From contig NZ_AUUA01000001.1 of the NCBI RefSeq assembly GCF_000439085.1, positions 806,001 through 870,000 on the forward strand: a DNA stretch of 64,000 nt, in the 5' to 3' direction. A model generated the notes under the pieces. The model was not told the origin of the DNA. It ran no database searches and saw only the letters and a list, made by a program, of their open reading frames with translations. Made by a program: the position numbers and the translations under genes. Below, one piece after another: positions 1 through 8,495 of this stretch; positions within the stretch are counted from its first letter, which is position 1, and each line of letters opens with the position of its first letter. The stretch is from Leminorella grimontii ATCC 33999 = DSM 5078. Lineage in GTDB: Bacteria; Pseudomonadota; Gammaproteobacteria; Enterobacterales; Enterobacteriaceae.

Positions 1-136
1 ATCAAAAAAGATCAATTCGCTAAAAAATAATAACATCACGATCTAATCATTAAACAAAGCCATTTAGAGGTAGAAAAAATACCCCTTGTCATCTATCAAT
101 ATCAATAAGATAGAATCATTGCACTTCCTCTAACAA

Positions 137-167
137 TTGACACGTTGACTAAACGCTATATTTTAAC
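137..167 (+). promoter_or_regulatory. Likely promoter of fimbrial gene 1
   Basis: A TTGACA box at 137-142 is followed by an AT-rich stretch containing TATTTT (159-164) and TTTAAC (162-167). The same arrangement, with conserved flanking sequence (an ATATCAATAAGATA-like stretch about 35 bp upstream), recurs before the other two fimbrial genes. The remainder of 1-353 is AT-rich and shows no convincing gene. The exact -10 hexamer is uncertain. Confidence 0.5.
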
Positions 168-353
168 CGCCATACCAAAGGCTGGTTCTATAAGTCAAAC
201 AGGCGGAGAATTCCACAGTTTTCGAATGGATATAAACGCTAAAACACGCATTAATTCTCAGAGTAAAATTTAAAGCTCCGCAGCAATAGTCGGCCTCAAT
301 TAAAGCAACGCTCAGTAATACCTTCGGAACCTTCAGCAAAGGGACAGGAAATA

Positions 354-1619
354 ATGTTGAAATCTCATTTTAAAGCGGCTTATACGCTAAGCGTTATTGG
401 GCTATGCTACTTTTCATTTAGCTTTTCGGTTCAGGCTTTAACGCTAGTGCACTATCCCCAGTGGGTTGCTGGCGGAGCGGCTAGCGGCACTTCCGGCACC
501 TGTTATCACACTCTTCCTGAACTGGCCCCTCTCTCTGTGACAAGAACGCTTGTCGTAGATAATCACCTACCGGTAGGTAGCGAACTTTTTCATTGGGGAT
601 ACGGTGAATTTATTCCCAATATTAACGGTTACTGTATTCCGAATGGCACTAATAACGTTTCGTCTTACGGTCGTTTTTTCACCGTATTGGCGGGAAACGC
701 TTTCGCCGATGCCAACGGTGCTTTTGCGACCTCCATACCTGGTATCGGAATAAAGTTTTTTATAACCTATACGTCAAGAGGCGTTAGCGCCTACCGCCCC
801 GCAGCCTCATCCCAAACGAGCCGTTTAGTCAGCTATGCTGGCTGGATCCCGGCTTCAACGCCTATCAATATCGAATACCCTATAATGAATAGCAATGGTT
901 CGGGCGTTTGGTTTTATACCGACGTTACTACCACCTCACCAGCAACGCATCACTTCTCACAACAGGCTAATAACGTAGGTTATTCTATCCGCGCCGTGTT
1001 GGTGAAAACGGGCAATATCACTTATACAACCACACCGCTATCTATTCCCCAATCGGCTGAGTTTAAGGCGATAGATCTTGGAAATACGACCAACCTTCCA
1101 AACCTTATCGGCGGCGGCGGAATAACCATTGTTCCCCCTACCTGTAGATTAAAAACGCCAACTGACTATGCTATCAATATGGGTCGCTGGGTACACAGCG
1201 GCCCTGGCAGCCACCAACCCGGTATTGCTCTCCCTGCCTACGGCGTGGCCAAACCTATCAACATCAACCTTGAGTGCTCAGGTTCTCTGGACAACGTCTA
1301 CTTCCGATTTGAAGACGCAGGAACTTCACCGCTGAGCAACAAAAACGTCAGCTTGTATGACGGTAGCGGCACCAGAATTGACGGACTGGAAATCGAAATG
1401 CAGTACGGCGGTAGTCGAATTAACGTGGATAATACAACCAAGACCGATGTAGGCGCCCATGGCACAGTCAAAACCAATCCGCAGGATTTCTCCTTCAACA
1501 GCCAATCCACCGTCCCCTTCACCGCCCGCTACGTGCAGCGCAGCGCGATTAAAAAAGGCGGCGTCGGCTATACCGGGTCGGTGACGGGCAAGGTGAATAT
1601 GTACGTAACTTATCAATGA
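354..1619 (+). CDS. Two-domain fimbrial subunit / putative tip adhesin (copy 1)
   Basis: A 421-residue secreted protein. Residues 1-28 form a signal peptide with cleavage near VQA. An N-terminal domain of about 230 residues, which I cannot assign to a named family, contains an early Cys pair. A GGGG linker leads to a C-terminal pilin-type domain with a Cys pair (about residues 263 and 307). It ends in GKVNMYVTYQ, whose alternating hydrophobic residues and penultimate Tyr are typical of chaperone-usher subunits that donate a strand. A variable front domain plus pilin domain suggests a tip adhesin. Start: ATG preceded by AAAGGGACAGG. No chaperone or usher gene is in the window, so assembly partners must lie upstream or elsewhere. 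Two paralogues follow directly. Confidence 0.8.
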   Translation: MLKSHFKAAYTLSVIGLCYFSFSFSVQALTLVHYPQWVAGGAASGTSGTCYHTLPELAPLSVTRTLVVDNHLPVGSELFHWGYGEFIPNINGYCIPNGTNNVSSYGRFFTVLAGNAFADANGAFATSIPGIGIKFFITYTSRGVSAYRPAASSQTSRLVSYAGWIPASTPINIEYPIMNSNGSGVWFYTDVTTTSPATHHFSQQANNVGYSIRAVLVKTGNITYTTTPLSIPQSAEFKAIDLGNTTNLPNLIGGGGITIVPPTCRLKTPTDYAINMGRWVHSGPGSHQPGIALPAYGVAKPININLECSGSLDNVYFRFEDAGTSPLSNKNVSLYDGSGTRIDGLEIEMQYGGSRINVDNTTKTDVGAHGTVKTNPQDFSFNSQSTVPFTARYVQRSAIKKGGVGYTGSVTGKVNMYVTYQ

Positions 1620-1878
1620 TGATGGCATCGGAGGCGGCGAGTTTGCCGCCAACCGTCAGACATTAAATTAGAGTAGAACGGAACGATCAAGGTAATATAC
1701 CACCAACAATTCAACATTAAAAACAATGAGATAATTTTTTTATTAAAAACAAGATATTACTCCAAGCGGTGATCTTATCACGATCTATTAGGGAAATATT
1801 TTTAAACTAAATCAGAAAATTTAACCTGAGTAATTTATGAATATCAATAGGATATGACCTACATTCTCTGACCTAAAA

Positions 1879-1907
1879 TTGACACGTCGCACCGCACTAT
1901 TTTTAAT
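1879..1907 (+). promoter_or_regulatory. Likely promoter of fimbrial gene 2
   Basis: TTGACA at 1879-1884 and TTTAAT at 1902-1907 are 17 bp apart. The surrounding bases match the region upstream of the first copy, so each gene of the array probably has its own start of transcription. The 344-bp gap 1620-1963 holds nothing else that I can support. Confidence 0.5.
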
Positions 1908-1963
1908 AGCCAGCATTCATTAAGGCGACAATAGTTAATTCTTCAACGGACAGGGATATAATC

Positions 1964-3211
1964 ATGTTGAAATCTGATATTAAAACCACTCATATTTTTG
2001 GGGTTTTATGGTTATATTTTTTTTGTTTTTCAACCCAAGCAATAACTTTTACACACAATCCCAACGCTACAAGCTCCTGCTATTACAACTTACCAGAGCT
2101 TGCTCCTCTGTCTGTTCCAAGAACCTTGGTCGTGGATAATAATCTGCCAAATGGCACCGTGCTATATAGCTGGGGATATAATGAGTTCATTCCCAACATT
2201 AATAGTTATTGTACGGGATTGCCAGTATCATCTACGCTCCCTTCCACCATATTATTCTTTTACCCTGCAGGGCAACATGCCTTTTCAGGCGGAAGTAACG
2301 GCGCTTACCCAACGCGGATCCCTGGTATTGGAATAAAATTTTATTTTACCTACACGGCCAGAGGCGCTAGCGCCAGAAGCACTACACTCAACACATCTGC
2401 AGCACAGGCAAACGGTTCTATTCTTTCACCTTCAGAACCACTCAACGTTGAATATACTTTGCTCTATAACATTATGTTTCCACCTGTTGGTGTTGAATTC
2501 AGGTCGGACATAATATCTTCCAACCCATTTAGTTATTCTTATAGCCAACAGGCCAACCACATAAACTATTCAATTCGCGCTGAACTGATTAAAATAGGAA
2601 CCATACCTTACAGTTCAACACTCTTATCATCTCCCCTATTCATGAATAATCCCCCCTCAGTCAGGGTAAATAACAGCTACACTAGCGTATCCAATGTAAT
2701 TGGCGGTGGAGGAATTAGAATTGTTCCGCCGTCCTGCCAATTAAAAAGCTCAACCGACTATTCCATCAATATGGGCCGTTGGCTTCACAGCGGCCCCAAC
2801 ACACTCCAACCCGGCATATCTCTTCCCGCTTACGGTCCGACCAAACCTATCAACATTAGCCTTGAATGCTCCAGCAAGCTGAACAATGTTTACTTCCGAT
2901 TTGAAGATACTGGTACAGTAAAGCTGAGTAATAAAAATATCAGTCTCTACGACGATAATGGAACCAAAATTGATGGAATAGAAATCGAAATGCTTTACAA
3001 CGGCAGCCGCATTAACGTGGACAACTCAACCAAGACTAATGTAGGCAGTCAAGGAACGCTTAATACCAATCCTGCAGAGACTACCTTCAACAGCCAATCC
3101 ACCATCCCCTTCACCGCCCGCTACGTGCAACGTAGCGCGATTCAAAAAGGCGGCGTCAGCTATACCGGGTCGGTGACGGGCAAGGTGAATATGTATGTGA
3201 CCTACCAGTAA
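1964..3211 (+). CDS. Two-domain fimbrial subunit / putative tip adhesin (copy 2)
   Basis: A 415-residue paralogue of the 354-1619 product with the same plan: signal peptide ending near TQA, N-terminal domain, GGGG linker, and C-terminal pilin domain ending VNMYVTYQ. The pilin domain is much better conserved between copies than the N-terminal domain. The last roughly 40 residues are close to identical, including TARYVQRSAI. This copy is visibly more AT-rich than copy 1. An SD-like GGACAGGGA precedes the ATG. Receptor specificity of the front domain is unknown. Confidence 0.8.
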   Translation: MLKSDIKTTHIFGVLWLYFFCFSTQAITFTHNPNATSSCYYNLPELAPLSVPRTLVVDNNLPNGTVLYSWGYNEFIPNINSYCTGLPVSSTLPSTILFFYPAGQHAFSGGSNGAYPTRIPGIGIKFYFTYTARGASARSTTLNTSAAQANGSILSPSEPLNVEYTLLYNIMFPPVGVEFRSDIISSNPFSYSYSQQANHINYSIRAELIKIGTIPYSSTLLSSPLFMNNPPSVRVNNSYTSVSNVIGGGGIRIVPPSCQLKSSTDYSINMGRWLHSGPNTLQPGISLPAYGPTKPINISLECSSKLNNVYFRFEDTGTVKLSNKNISLYDDNGTKIDGIEIEMLYNGSRINVDNSTKTNVGSQGTLNTNPAETTFNSQSTIPFTARYVQRSAIQKGGVSYTGSVTGKVNMYVTYQ

Positions 3212-3468
3212 TCCCTACATTATGGGCGGCGCATATCCGCCCAATCTGTATTTTCGACTTAAATATCTTATAAAATTCAGCGCAATAGGCCGCCAACAAT
3301 TCGCACTTCAGAGTAAACAAGTGAATCTATCTATCAAAACAGGTAGTTTTACCATTAAATAAGCGCATAACGAGCTAATCATTGCGCCATTACGTTCCAA
3401 AATAGAAAAAATAACCTGGCGCATTTATTCTTATCAATAAGATAGCAACATCCTATTTATCTCTCAAA

Positions 3469-3498
3469 TTGACATATCGGCAGCTCGATAGATTTAAT
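3469..3498 (+). promoter_or_regulatory. Likely promoter of fimbrial gene 3
   Basis: TTGACA at 3469-3474 and TTTAAT at 3493-3498 (18-bp spacing) sit in the same context as the other two fimbrial promoters: TATCAATAAGATAG lies upstream and an AAAGGGCTGG-like stretch downstream. The rest of the 455-bp gap 3212-3666 shows no gene. Confidence 0.5.
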
Positions 3499-3666
3499 AG
3501 CTGCCATAGAAAGGGCTGGAAAGGGTTAAAAGACTCATTAATTTTCTAATAACCGTAAACGATAAAGCACAGGTTGAGATAAATTAAAAGTAACGCGTCA
3601 TTATTTCCAATGACCAGGCCATCATTATTAACCTCTCCGGAGCCTTCCACAAAGGGATGATAGATT

Positions 3667-4893
3667 ATGTTGAAATCTTATGCCAAGATCATTTATATAT
3701 TAGGTTCTGTCGGGCTGTGTTATTTTTCATTTATCCATACGGCTCAATCGGTGACGTTCACCTATAACCCTAATGCGACAAGCATTTGCTACTACAATCT
3801 ACCTGAACTTGCCCCTTTATCGGCGCCAAGGACGTTGGTTGTTGACAACACGTTACCCATCGGCGCTGAGCTATATCATTGGGGATATAACGAGTTTATT
3901 CCCAATATTAACGCCTACTGCCAGTCAAGCGGAAAACTTCCAACGCCTACTGGTATTATATCTATGTATTTTTTCCCCGTGACGGGTATAGCTCCGGACG
4001 CTAATGGCGTTTATCCAACCTCTATTTCTGGCATTGGCATAAAATTTTATTTTACCTATACGTCCAAAGGAACCAGCATTTATTCGAGTCCCTATGCGAC
4101 GACGAGCCTACTTGGGGGAACAGGTAATTGGTTGGCAGCCAATGAACCGCTCAACATAGAATACTCTTTTACCGCGGACATGATAGGTTCGAGGTTCTAC
4201 AATGACATTCAAAACTCTTCTAATTATTATCTTTCCCAGCAGGCTAATAACGCCGCTTATTCCATTCGGGCTGTATTGGTTAAAACAGGCAGCATAGGTT
4301 ACAGCTCAACACCGCTATCGATGTCTCGTGCTTCTACCGTTCAAGTTGGTGGTCTTAGCGGCAATCTTCCCGTCCCCAACGTCATTGGCGGTGGGGGTAT
4401 CACCGTCATTCCTCCCGCATGTCGACTAAAAACCTCCACCGACTACACCATTAATATGGGGCGCTGGGTTCACAGCGGTCCAGGAAGCCGTCAGCCGGGC
4501 GTATCTCTACCTGCCTATGGTCCGATCGTGCCTGTCGACATCAATCTGGAGTGTTCTGGTCGCGTGGACAACATTTCCTTTAGGTTTGAAGACGTTGGCT
4601 CATCCCCGTTGACCAATAACAACATTAGCCTGTATGACAGCGGCGGCACTAAAATTGACGGACTGGAAATCGTCCTGTTTTACGGCAGCAACAAGATAAA
4701 TGCAGATAACGTATCCCAAGTTGGTCTTGGCAGCTGGGGAGAAACAAATACCAATCCCAAAGATACTTCATTCAAACCATCCATTGCCCGCTTTACTGCC
4801 TATTACGCCCAGCGTGCGCCTATTCAAAGAAACGGCGTCAGCTACACCGGGCCGGTGACGGGGAAGGTGAATATGTATGTGACCTATTACTAA
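3667..4893 (+). CDS. Two-domain fimbrial subunit / putative tip adhesin (copy 3)
   Basis: The third member of the array (408 residues). It has a signal peptide, an N-terminal domain beginning VTFTYNPNATSICYYNLPEL (nearly the same opening as copy 2), a GGGG linker, and a pilin-like domain ending VNMYVTYY. The terminal strand keeps the penultimate Tyr expected for chaperone recognition. The segment before it (FKPSIARFTAYYAQRAPIQ) is more diverged than in copies 1 and 2. No chaperone or usher follows: the next gene is a convergent TetR regulator, so the array ends here. Confidence 0.8.
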   Translation: MLKSYAKIIYILGSVGLCYFSFIHTAQSVTFTYNPNATSICYYNLPELAPLSAPRTLVVDNTLPIGAELYHWGYNEFIPNINAYCQSSGKLPTPTGIISMYFFPVTGIAPDANGVYPTSISGIGIKFYFTYTSKGTSIYSSPYATTSLLGGTGNWLAANEPLNIEYSFTADMIGSRFYNDIQNSSNYYLSQQANNAAYSIRAVLVKTGSIGYSSTPLSMSRASTVQVGGLSGNLPVPNVIGGGGITVIPPACRLKTSTDYTINMGRWVHSGPGSRQPGVSLPAYGPIVPVDINLECSGRVDNISFRFEDVGSSPLTNNNISLYDSGGTKIDGLEIVLFYGSNKINADNVSQVGLGSWGETNTNPKDTSFKPSIARFTAYYAQRAPIQRNGVSYTGPVTGKVNMYVTYY

Positions 4894-4966
4894 CGACCGT
4901 ACCAAAGGCTGTGAATCTACTGCTCGAAATATCAGGCGTTCATTCAGATCGAATATAGAATCTTCT

Positions 4967-5545
4967 CTAACGAAACAGCGATGTTAAAGCCGTACCGAGG
5001 CAGGCGATAACGTCATCAGTCGACCTCCCCATTTGCATATGTATCGTGGCGCCATCCAGCGCCATGACGCTGGCCGCCAGCAGCGTCGGATCGGCAATCT
5101 TCCAATGAACGCCCAAGGCTTCCTGAACGGCAAGCTTATGATCGCGGGTCAGTCGCTCAACGTCAGGCAACATCTCACCTATTTCTGACGTCGCATTTAA
5201 AAACGCGCAGCCGCGAAAATCAGGCATACCTCCCCAGTCCCTAAGCGTGTAAAGCAGCGCATTGATATTACCGACTCCCGCTTGTATATGCCGGACCATC
5301 TCGCCGTTAAACCAGTCCATCCAGAGAGCGTGTCGGTATTCGAGATACGCCAGAATCAGGGCATTTTTACTGGGGAAGTGACGATAAAACGTTACCTTCG
5401 TTACCTGGGCCTGCTCGATAATTTTATCGATGCCAGTGGCTCGTATCCCATGCAGATAAAAAAGCTCATGCGCTGTATGCATGATTTTCTCTTTCGCACT
5501 GCGCTTATCCGACACATCTGTTTTGACGTTCATCTTTTTTACCAT
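4967..5545 (-). CDS. TetR/AcrR family transcriptional regulator
   Basis: About 192 residues. The N-terminal third is a TetR helix-turn-helix ([13 protein letters not shown], then [17 protein letters not shown], about residues 25-65). The C-terminal ligand/dimer domain ends in ALTSLFR. The gene is divergent from a DUF1348 gene, with a perfect palindrome between them (5579-5602), so it very likely represses that gene and itself. The start is uncertain: ATG at 5545 is used here; a GTG at 5551 and an ATG at 5533 are also in frame, and none has a good SD. The ligand cannot be predicted. Confidence 0.85.
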   Translation of the reverse strand: MVKKMNVKTDVSDKRSAKEKIMHTAHELFYLHGIRATGIDKIIEQAQVTKVTFYRHFPSKNALILAYLEYRHALWMDWFNGEMVRHIQAGVGNINALLYTLRDWGGMPDFRGCAFLNATSEIGEMLPDVERLTRDHKLAVQEALGVHWKIADPTLLAASVMALDGATIHMQMGRSTDDVIACLGTALTSLFR

Positions 5546-5578
5546 TGACACGTTTATGCAATGGGCCTAGATTACCAC

Positions 5579-5602
5579 CATGTAGACAGATCTGTCTACA
5601 TG
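5579..5602. promoter_or_regulatory. 24-bp perfect palindrome, probable TetR operator
   Basis: Two 12-bp arms (CATGTAGACAGA and its exact complement) meet without a spacer. The site lies between the divergent TetR gene and the DUF1348 gene, 20 bp before the latter's ATG, where a bound repressor would block its expression. Palindromes of this size in such intergenic spaces are the usual TetR-family operators. Confidence 0.85.
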
Positions 5603-5622
5603 CAACTAACGAGGATTTTGTT

Positions 5623-6090
5623 ATGAATAACCGCCCTCCACTTCCCCCATTTACCCATGAAACCGCACGTCAAAAAGTTCGCCTGGCCGAAGACGGCTGG
5701 AACAGTCGCGATGCGGAAAGCGTCTCCCTCGCCTATTCACCGGACACCCAGTGGCGAAATCGTACGGAGTTTGCTAGCAATCGCGGCGAGGCCAAAGCAT
5801 TTCTTCAGCGCAAATGGAAAAAAGAGCTGGAGTATAGGCTGATCAAAGAGCTGTGGGCTTTCGAAGGTAATAGGATTGCCGTTCGTTATGCCTATGAGTG
5901 GCACGATGACTCTGGCAATTGGTTCCGTTCTTACGGCAATGAAAACTGGGAGTTTGCAGCAGACGGATTAATGCAACGCCGCTACGCCTGTGTCAACGAT
6001 ATGCCGATTAAAGAATCGGAACGCCTTTTTCACTGGCCTCTGGGACGTCGTCCTGACGACCACCCAGGCCTGAGCGACCTCGGTTTATAG
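5623..6090 (+). CDS. DUF1348 (NTF2/SnoaL-like fold) protein
   Basis: A 155-residue protein resembling the DUF1348 family: small cytoplasmic NTF2-like proteins with motifs such as [22 protein letters not shown], and a C-terminal [15 protein letters not shown]. Biochemical role unknown; members are often next to TetR regulators. The ATG at 5623 is chosen because CTAACGAGG precedes it and the family begins near PPFTHETA. An upstream in-frame ATG at 5545 would run through the operator and is unlikely. Confidence 0.85.
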   Translation: MNNRPPLPPFTHETARQKVRLAEDGWNSRDAESVSLAYSPDTQWRNRTEFASNRGEAKAFLQRKWKKELEYRLIKELWAFEGNRIAVRYAYEWHDDSGNWFRSYGNENWEFAADGLMQRRYACVNDMPIKESERLFHWPLGRRPDDHPGLSDLGL

Positions 6091-6284
6091 CGCATCAATA
6101 TTAAGATGTCACTGTAGGCGATCTGCGTTCCAGGTTTTGCCCCTCTAATACCGATTGCCGGCAACGGCGTGAAACGCTCTTCACGCCTCATAAGGCTTTA
6201 TATCAATTGATGAGGGCTAGTAACCGGCTAACTTAACATGCATGCGGTCTATTGTTAGCCACAGCGCGAGCTAATCCATAGTAA

Positions 6285-6318
6285 AAAATGAAAGCGCCTC
6301 AAAAATCGAACGAGGCGC
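6285..6318 (-). terminator. Terminator of the DUF1848 gene
   Basis: GCGCCTC (6294-6300) and GAGGCGC (6312-6318) form a stem. On the minus strand it is followed by TTTCATTTTTT. It lies 64 bp after the stop of the 6382-7269 gene. Confidence 0.65.
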
Positions 6319-6381
6319 ATTATTACTGCGGATCCTGTATCGGAACAGGAATAACGTATCGGCCCTTTTTCTTTATTTATA

Positions 6382-7269
6382 TTATTCATCCCCTAATAAA
6401 AACGGGCTCATCGCTGAATGCCTTTTATAATTCTCCGTCGCCAAAATGTGATTCGACGTCGCATAGCAATACCGACAGCCGTGCAGGCAGGTGTTATAAG
6501 CGCCGATATCGACGCTTTTCACGCAGCCGCATCCCTCCCGCTGGCCTCTATCTTTTGCCGAGCTTACCTCTATCGCAAACAGCTGCTTTAAAAGCGCCTC
6601 GTCGATGCACTTGCCGTGCGCAATGCCAACGCTGGTTAAATCTATCGGCTCTGCACAGCTAAAAATCTCCATACCGTTGGCGCGAGCAATCTCGGCAAGC
6701 TCCCGCGCCAGCGACTGACACAGGCTGGCATCCTGAGCGATATCGGTATAAATAAGCGAAGGCGTCGCCTTTAAATTTCTCGCCGTTTTGGCGTAGATAT
6801 CGGCAAAGCTGATAACAACGCGCCGGCAGTAGCCGTTCAGGCTTTCAGCCAGCTTGCCGAACAGCCGCAGATGCTCGTCGAACGGCAGCAGGTTGGAAAG
6901 AAGAATGGGATCGTAGCGCCACACTACCTTTTCTTCGCCTATTTGGTCGGAAAGCCGCTTAAAAACCTCAAGGCCTTTTAAAGGATGCAGCGTCTTGGCC
7001 TCCAGCGCGCGCGGATAGCCGGTCAGCGTGTATTGAAAATAGTAGCGATAGCCCAGCGAGTCCAGCTCCGGCAAATACGACATCAGCCGGGTTGGATTGC
7101 GAGTCCAGAAGACGATAGCGTCAACGTCTTCGACGGCCAGAGAAATTCGGCTAACCTGGCGTGGATTAAACGGGTTTCGATTCAACAAAAAACCCGCCCT
7201 GACGCGCTGGATAAACCAGTCGGAGTAAAAAGCGGGAATGTCCGTTCGGCGGCTTGCGCTGATAATCAT
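6382..7269 (-). CDS. DUF1848 family protein with a C-terminal CX3CX2C cysteine cluster
   Basis: A 295-residue protein that begins MIISASRRTDIPAFYSDWF, the signature opening of DUF1848, followed by VFWTRNPTRL and VVWRYDPILL blocks. Near the C-terminus Cys261, Cys265 and Cys268 (TCLHGCRYC) form a CX3CX2C motif like that of radical-SAM enzymes, and another pair, Cys247 and Cys249, lies just before. An iron-sulfur cluster is therefore likely, but the reaction is unknown. The gene lies 26 bp downstream of mdtI on the same strand, so it may be co-transcribed with mdtJI, and it has its own terminator. Confidence 0.85.
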   Translation of the reverse strand: MIISASRRTDIPAFYSDWFIQRVRAGFLLNRNPFNPRQVSRISLAVEDVDAIVFWTRNPTRLMSYLPELDSLGYRYYFQYTLTGYPRALEAKTLHPLKGLEVFKRLSDQIGEEKVVWRYDPILLSNLLPFDEHLRLFGKLAESLNGYCRRVVISFADIYAKTARNLKATPSLIYTDIAQDASLCQSLARELAEIARANGMEIFSCAEPIDLTSVGIAHGKCIDEALLKQLFAIEVSSAKDRGQREGCGCVKSVDIGAYNTCLHGCRYCYATSNHILATENYKRHSAMSPFLLGDE

Positions 7270-7295
7270 GCGAGTTTCTTGTTTATCGCTTTGCG

Positions 7296-7628
7296 TCAGA
7301 TGGCCACTTTAAGCATTACCATCCCAACAAGCAACAGCGCAAGCCCTGCCCAGCCCTTTCCGTTTAGGCGCTGGCCAAACATTATCCAACCAGCGGCTAT
7401 GGTAGCGGCAATACCAAATCCGCCCCACAGCGCGTAGGCAATGGCTAGGTCCATCCCCTTCACTGCCTGCGCCAGCGCGCTGAACGCGCCGAGCACGCAG
7501 GCAAGGGAAAGCAGGCCAAGCCAGACTCGCTTAAAGCCGTCAGACAGTTTTAAAAATACGTTGGCGACAATTTCCAAAACGATAGCGAGCGCTAAAAACG
7601 CAACGTGGTAGATATCAAGCTGCTGCAT
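7296..7628 (-). CDS. mdtI: Spermidine export protein MdtI (SMR family)
   Basis: A 110-residue small multidrug resistance subunit with four membrane helices, an early membrane-embedded Glu ([13 protein letters not shown]) and the conserved AYALWGGFG. It closely resembles E. coli MdtI. In E. coli MdtI and MdtJ form a complex that exports spermidine across the inner membrane. The ATG at 7628 matches the family N-terminus ([19 protein letters not shown]). The gene overlaps the end of mdtJ by 14 bp, as expected for translational coupling. Confidence 0.93.
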   Translation of the reverse strand: MQQLDIYHVAFLALAIVLEIVANVFLKLSDGFKRVWLGLLSLACVLGAFSALAQAVKGMDLAIAYALWGGFGIAATIAAGWIMFGQRLNGKGWAGLALLLVGMVMLKVAI

Positions 7629-7983
7629 GATTGCTCTCCCGCTTGTTACCCTGCGTTTTAGCAACGCGGGTGCCCTGCTTGATAAGCATAATGCCTAACA
7701 GCAGCGTACCGAGCCCAAGCGCCTTCATCGGTGAAATCGCTTCGTCAAAAATCAGGGCGCTAAACAGAGTAATCAGCACCACGCCTACGCCTTCCCACAG
7801 CGCGTAGGCAACGCCTAGGGCGACGCGCTTAACGGAAAGCGACAGCAGGATATAAGAAAGGGTTATCATCACATACATAACGACGTGCCCAGAAATATGC
7901 CCGGTTTCGCTGGCATATTTCATCGATAGCGTACCGATAACCTCGCTTACGATCGCCAGAAATAAAAAGAACCAATAAATCAC
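7615..7983 (-). CDS. mdtJ: Spermidine export protein MdtJ (SMR family)
   Basis: A 122-residue partner of MdtI. It has four hydrophobic helices, the membrane Glu in [16 protein letters not shown], and [13 protein letters not shown]. The C-terminus (KQGTR, ending NHAAA) resembles the E. coli tail. The order mdtJ-mdtI and the overlap are as in E. coli. A long leader (about 180 nt plus a short ORF at 8166-8264) precedes it, fitting regulated expression. Confidence 0.93.
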   Translation of the reverse strand: MIYWFFLFLAIVSEVIGTLSMKYASETGHISGHVVMYVMITLSYILLSLSVKRVALGVAYALWEGVGVVLITLFSALIFDEAISPMKALGLGTLLLGIMLIKQGTRVAKTQGNKRESNHAAA

Positions 7984-8442
7984 GTTATTTTCTCCGCTAA
8001 ATTTTTATAGGCGTATTTCCGCAAAAAAGAATTAGCGAATTTATTTCAAATAAGAAATAAATAGAGACCAATCGTTTTTATAGTAGAAAAACGCTTTTTA
8101 ATTATTCGTTAGCTAATGAATGAATTAACAAAATAATTCGTTAGCCAAAAGCCAGGAGAAAGACGCTAACGCTCGGCGCTCCAGTTGAGCAGGCTGGCGA
8201 GTACAGAAGAAATGAAGAAAACGAAGGTAGATGTTTGCAGTAAAGAACGTTGTATAGACGTCATAATAAGTTGGTTGTCAGTCGTGTAAAAAACCACGAT
8301 TTGCTCTTACCCCTCCCGTAATATGGTTAGCGACTCTATTTCTACCATGCCAAAATGGCGAAATCAAATAAAGAAACGCATTTTATTTATAAAAGCAACG
8401 CCTGTTCCGTGGCCAATTTAATAAAACGGCTGCTTTGCTGCA
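7984..8442. other. mdtJ upstream region with repeated TTCGTTAGC words
   Basis: Apart from the short ORF at 8166-8264, this 459-bp stretch has no gene. Between about 8030 and 8146 the word ATTCGTTAGC occurs twice (from 8104 and 8137), and a related GAATTAGCGAATT lies near 8030. The first copy sits in a near-palindrome, TTCGTTAGCTAATGAA. These lie in the mdtJ 5' leader and could be a protein site or an RNA structure; I cannot tell which. Confidence 0.4.
8166..8264 (-). CDS. Candidate 32-aa upstream leader ORF of mdtJI (MdtU-like)
   Basis: ATG at 8264 to TAG at 8166 encodes 32 residues: a basic N-terminus (TSIQRSLLQ), a hydrophobic core (FVFFISSVLASLL) and an NWSAER tail. It ends 182 nt before mdtJ on the same strand. 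E. coli mdtJI is preceded by a regulatory short ORF, mdtU, whose translation links mdtJI expression to spermidine. Position, length and orientation fit, but I cannot confirm sequence homology and no clear SD precedes the ATG. Confidence 0.45.
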   Translation of the reverse strand: MTSIQRSLLQTSTFVFFISSVLASLLNWSAER

Positions 8443-8478
8443 TAAAAAAACCGCCTGCGTTTAGCGTCAGGCGGCTTT
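8443..8478 (-). terminator. Terminator of zwf-pgl-eda
   Basis: CCGCCTG (8451-8457) pairs with CAGGCGG (8468-8474). On the minus strand the hairpin is followed by an uninterrupted run of seven T. It lies just after the eda stop codon. Confidence 0.85.
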
Positions 8479-8495
8479 TTATTGACAAGCGGCGC

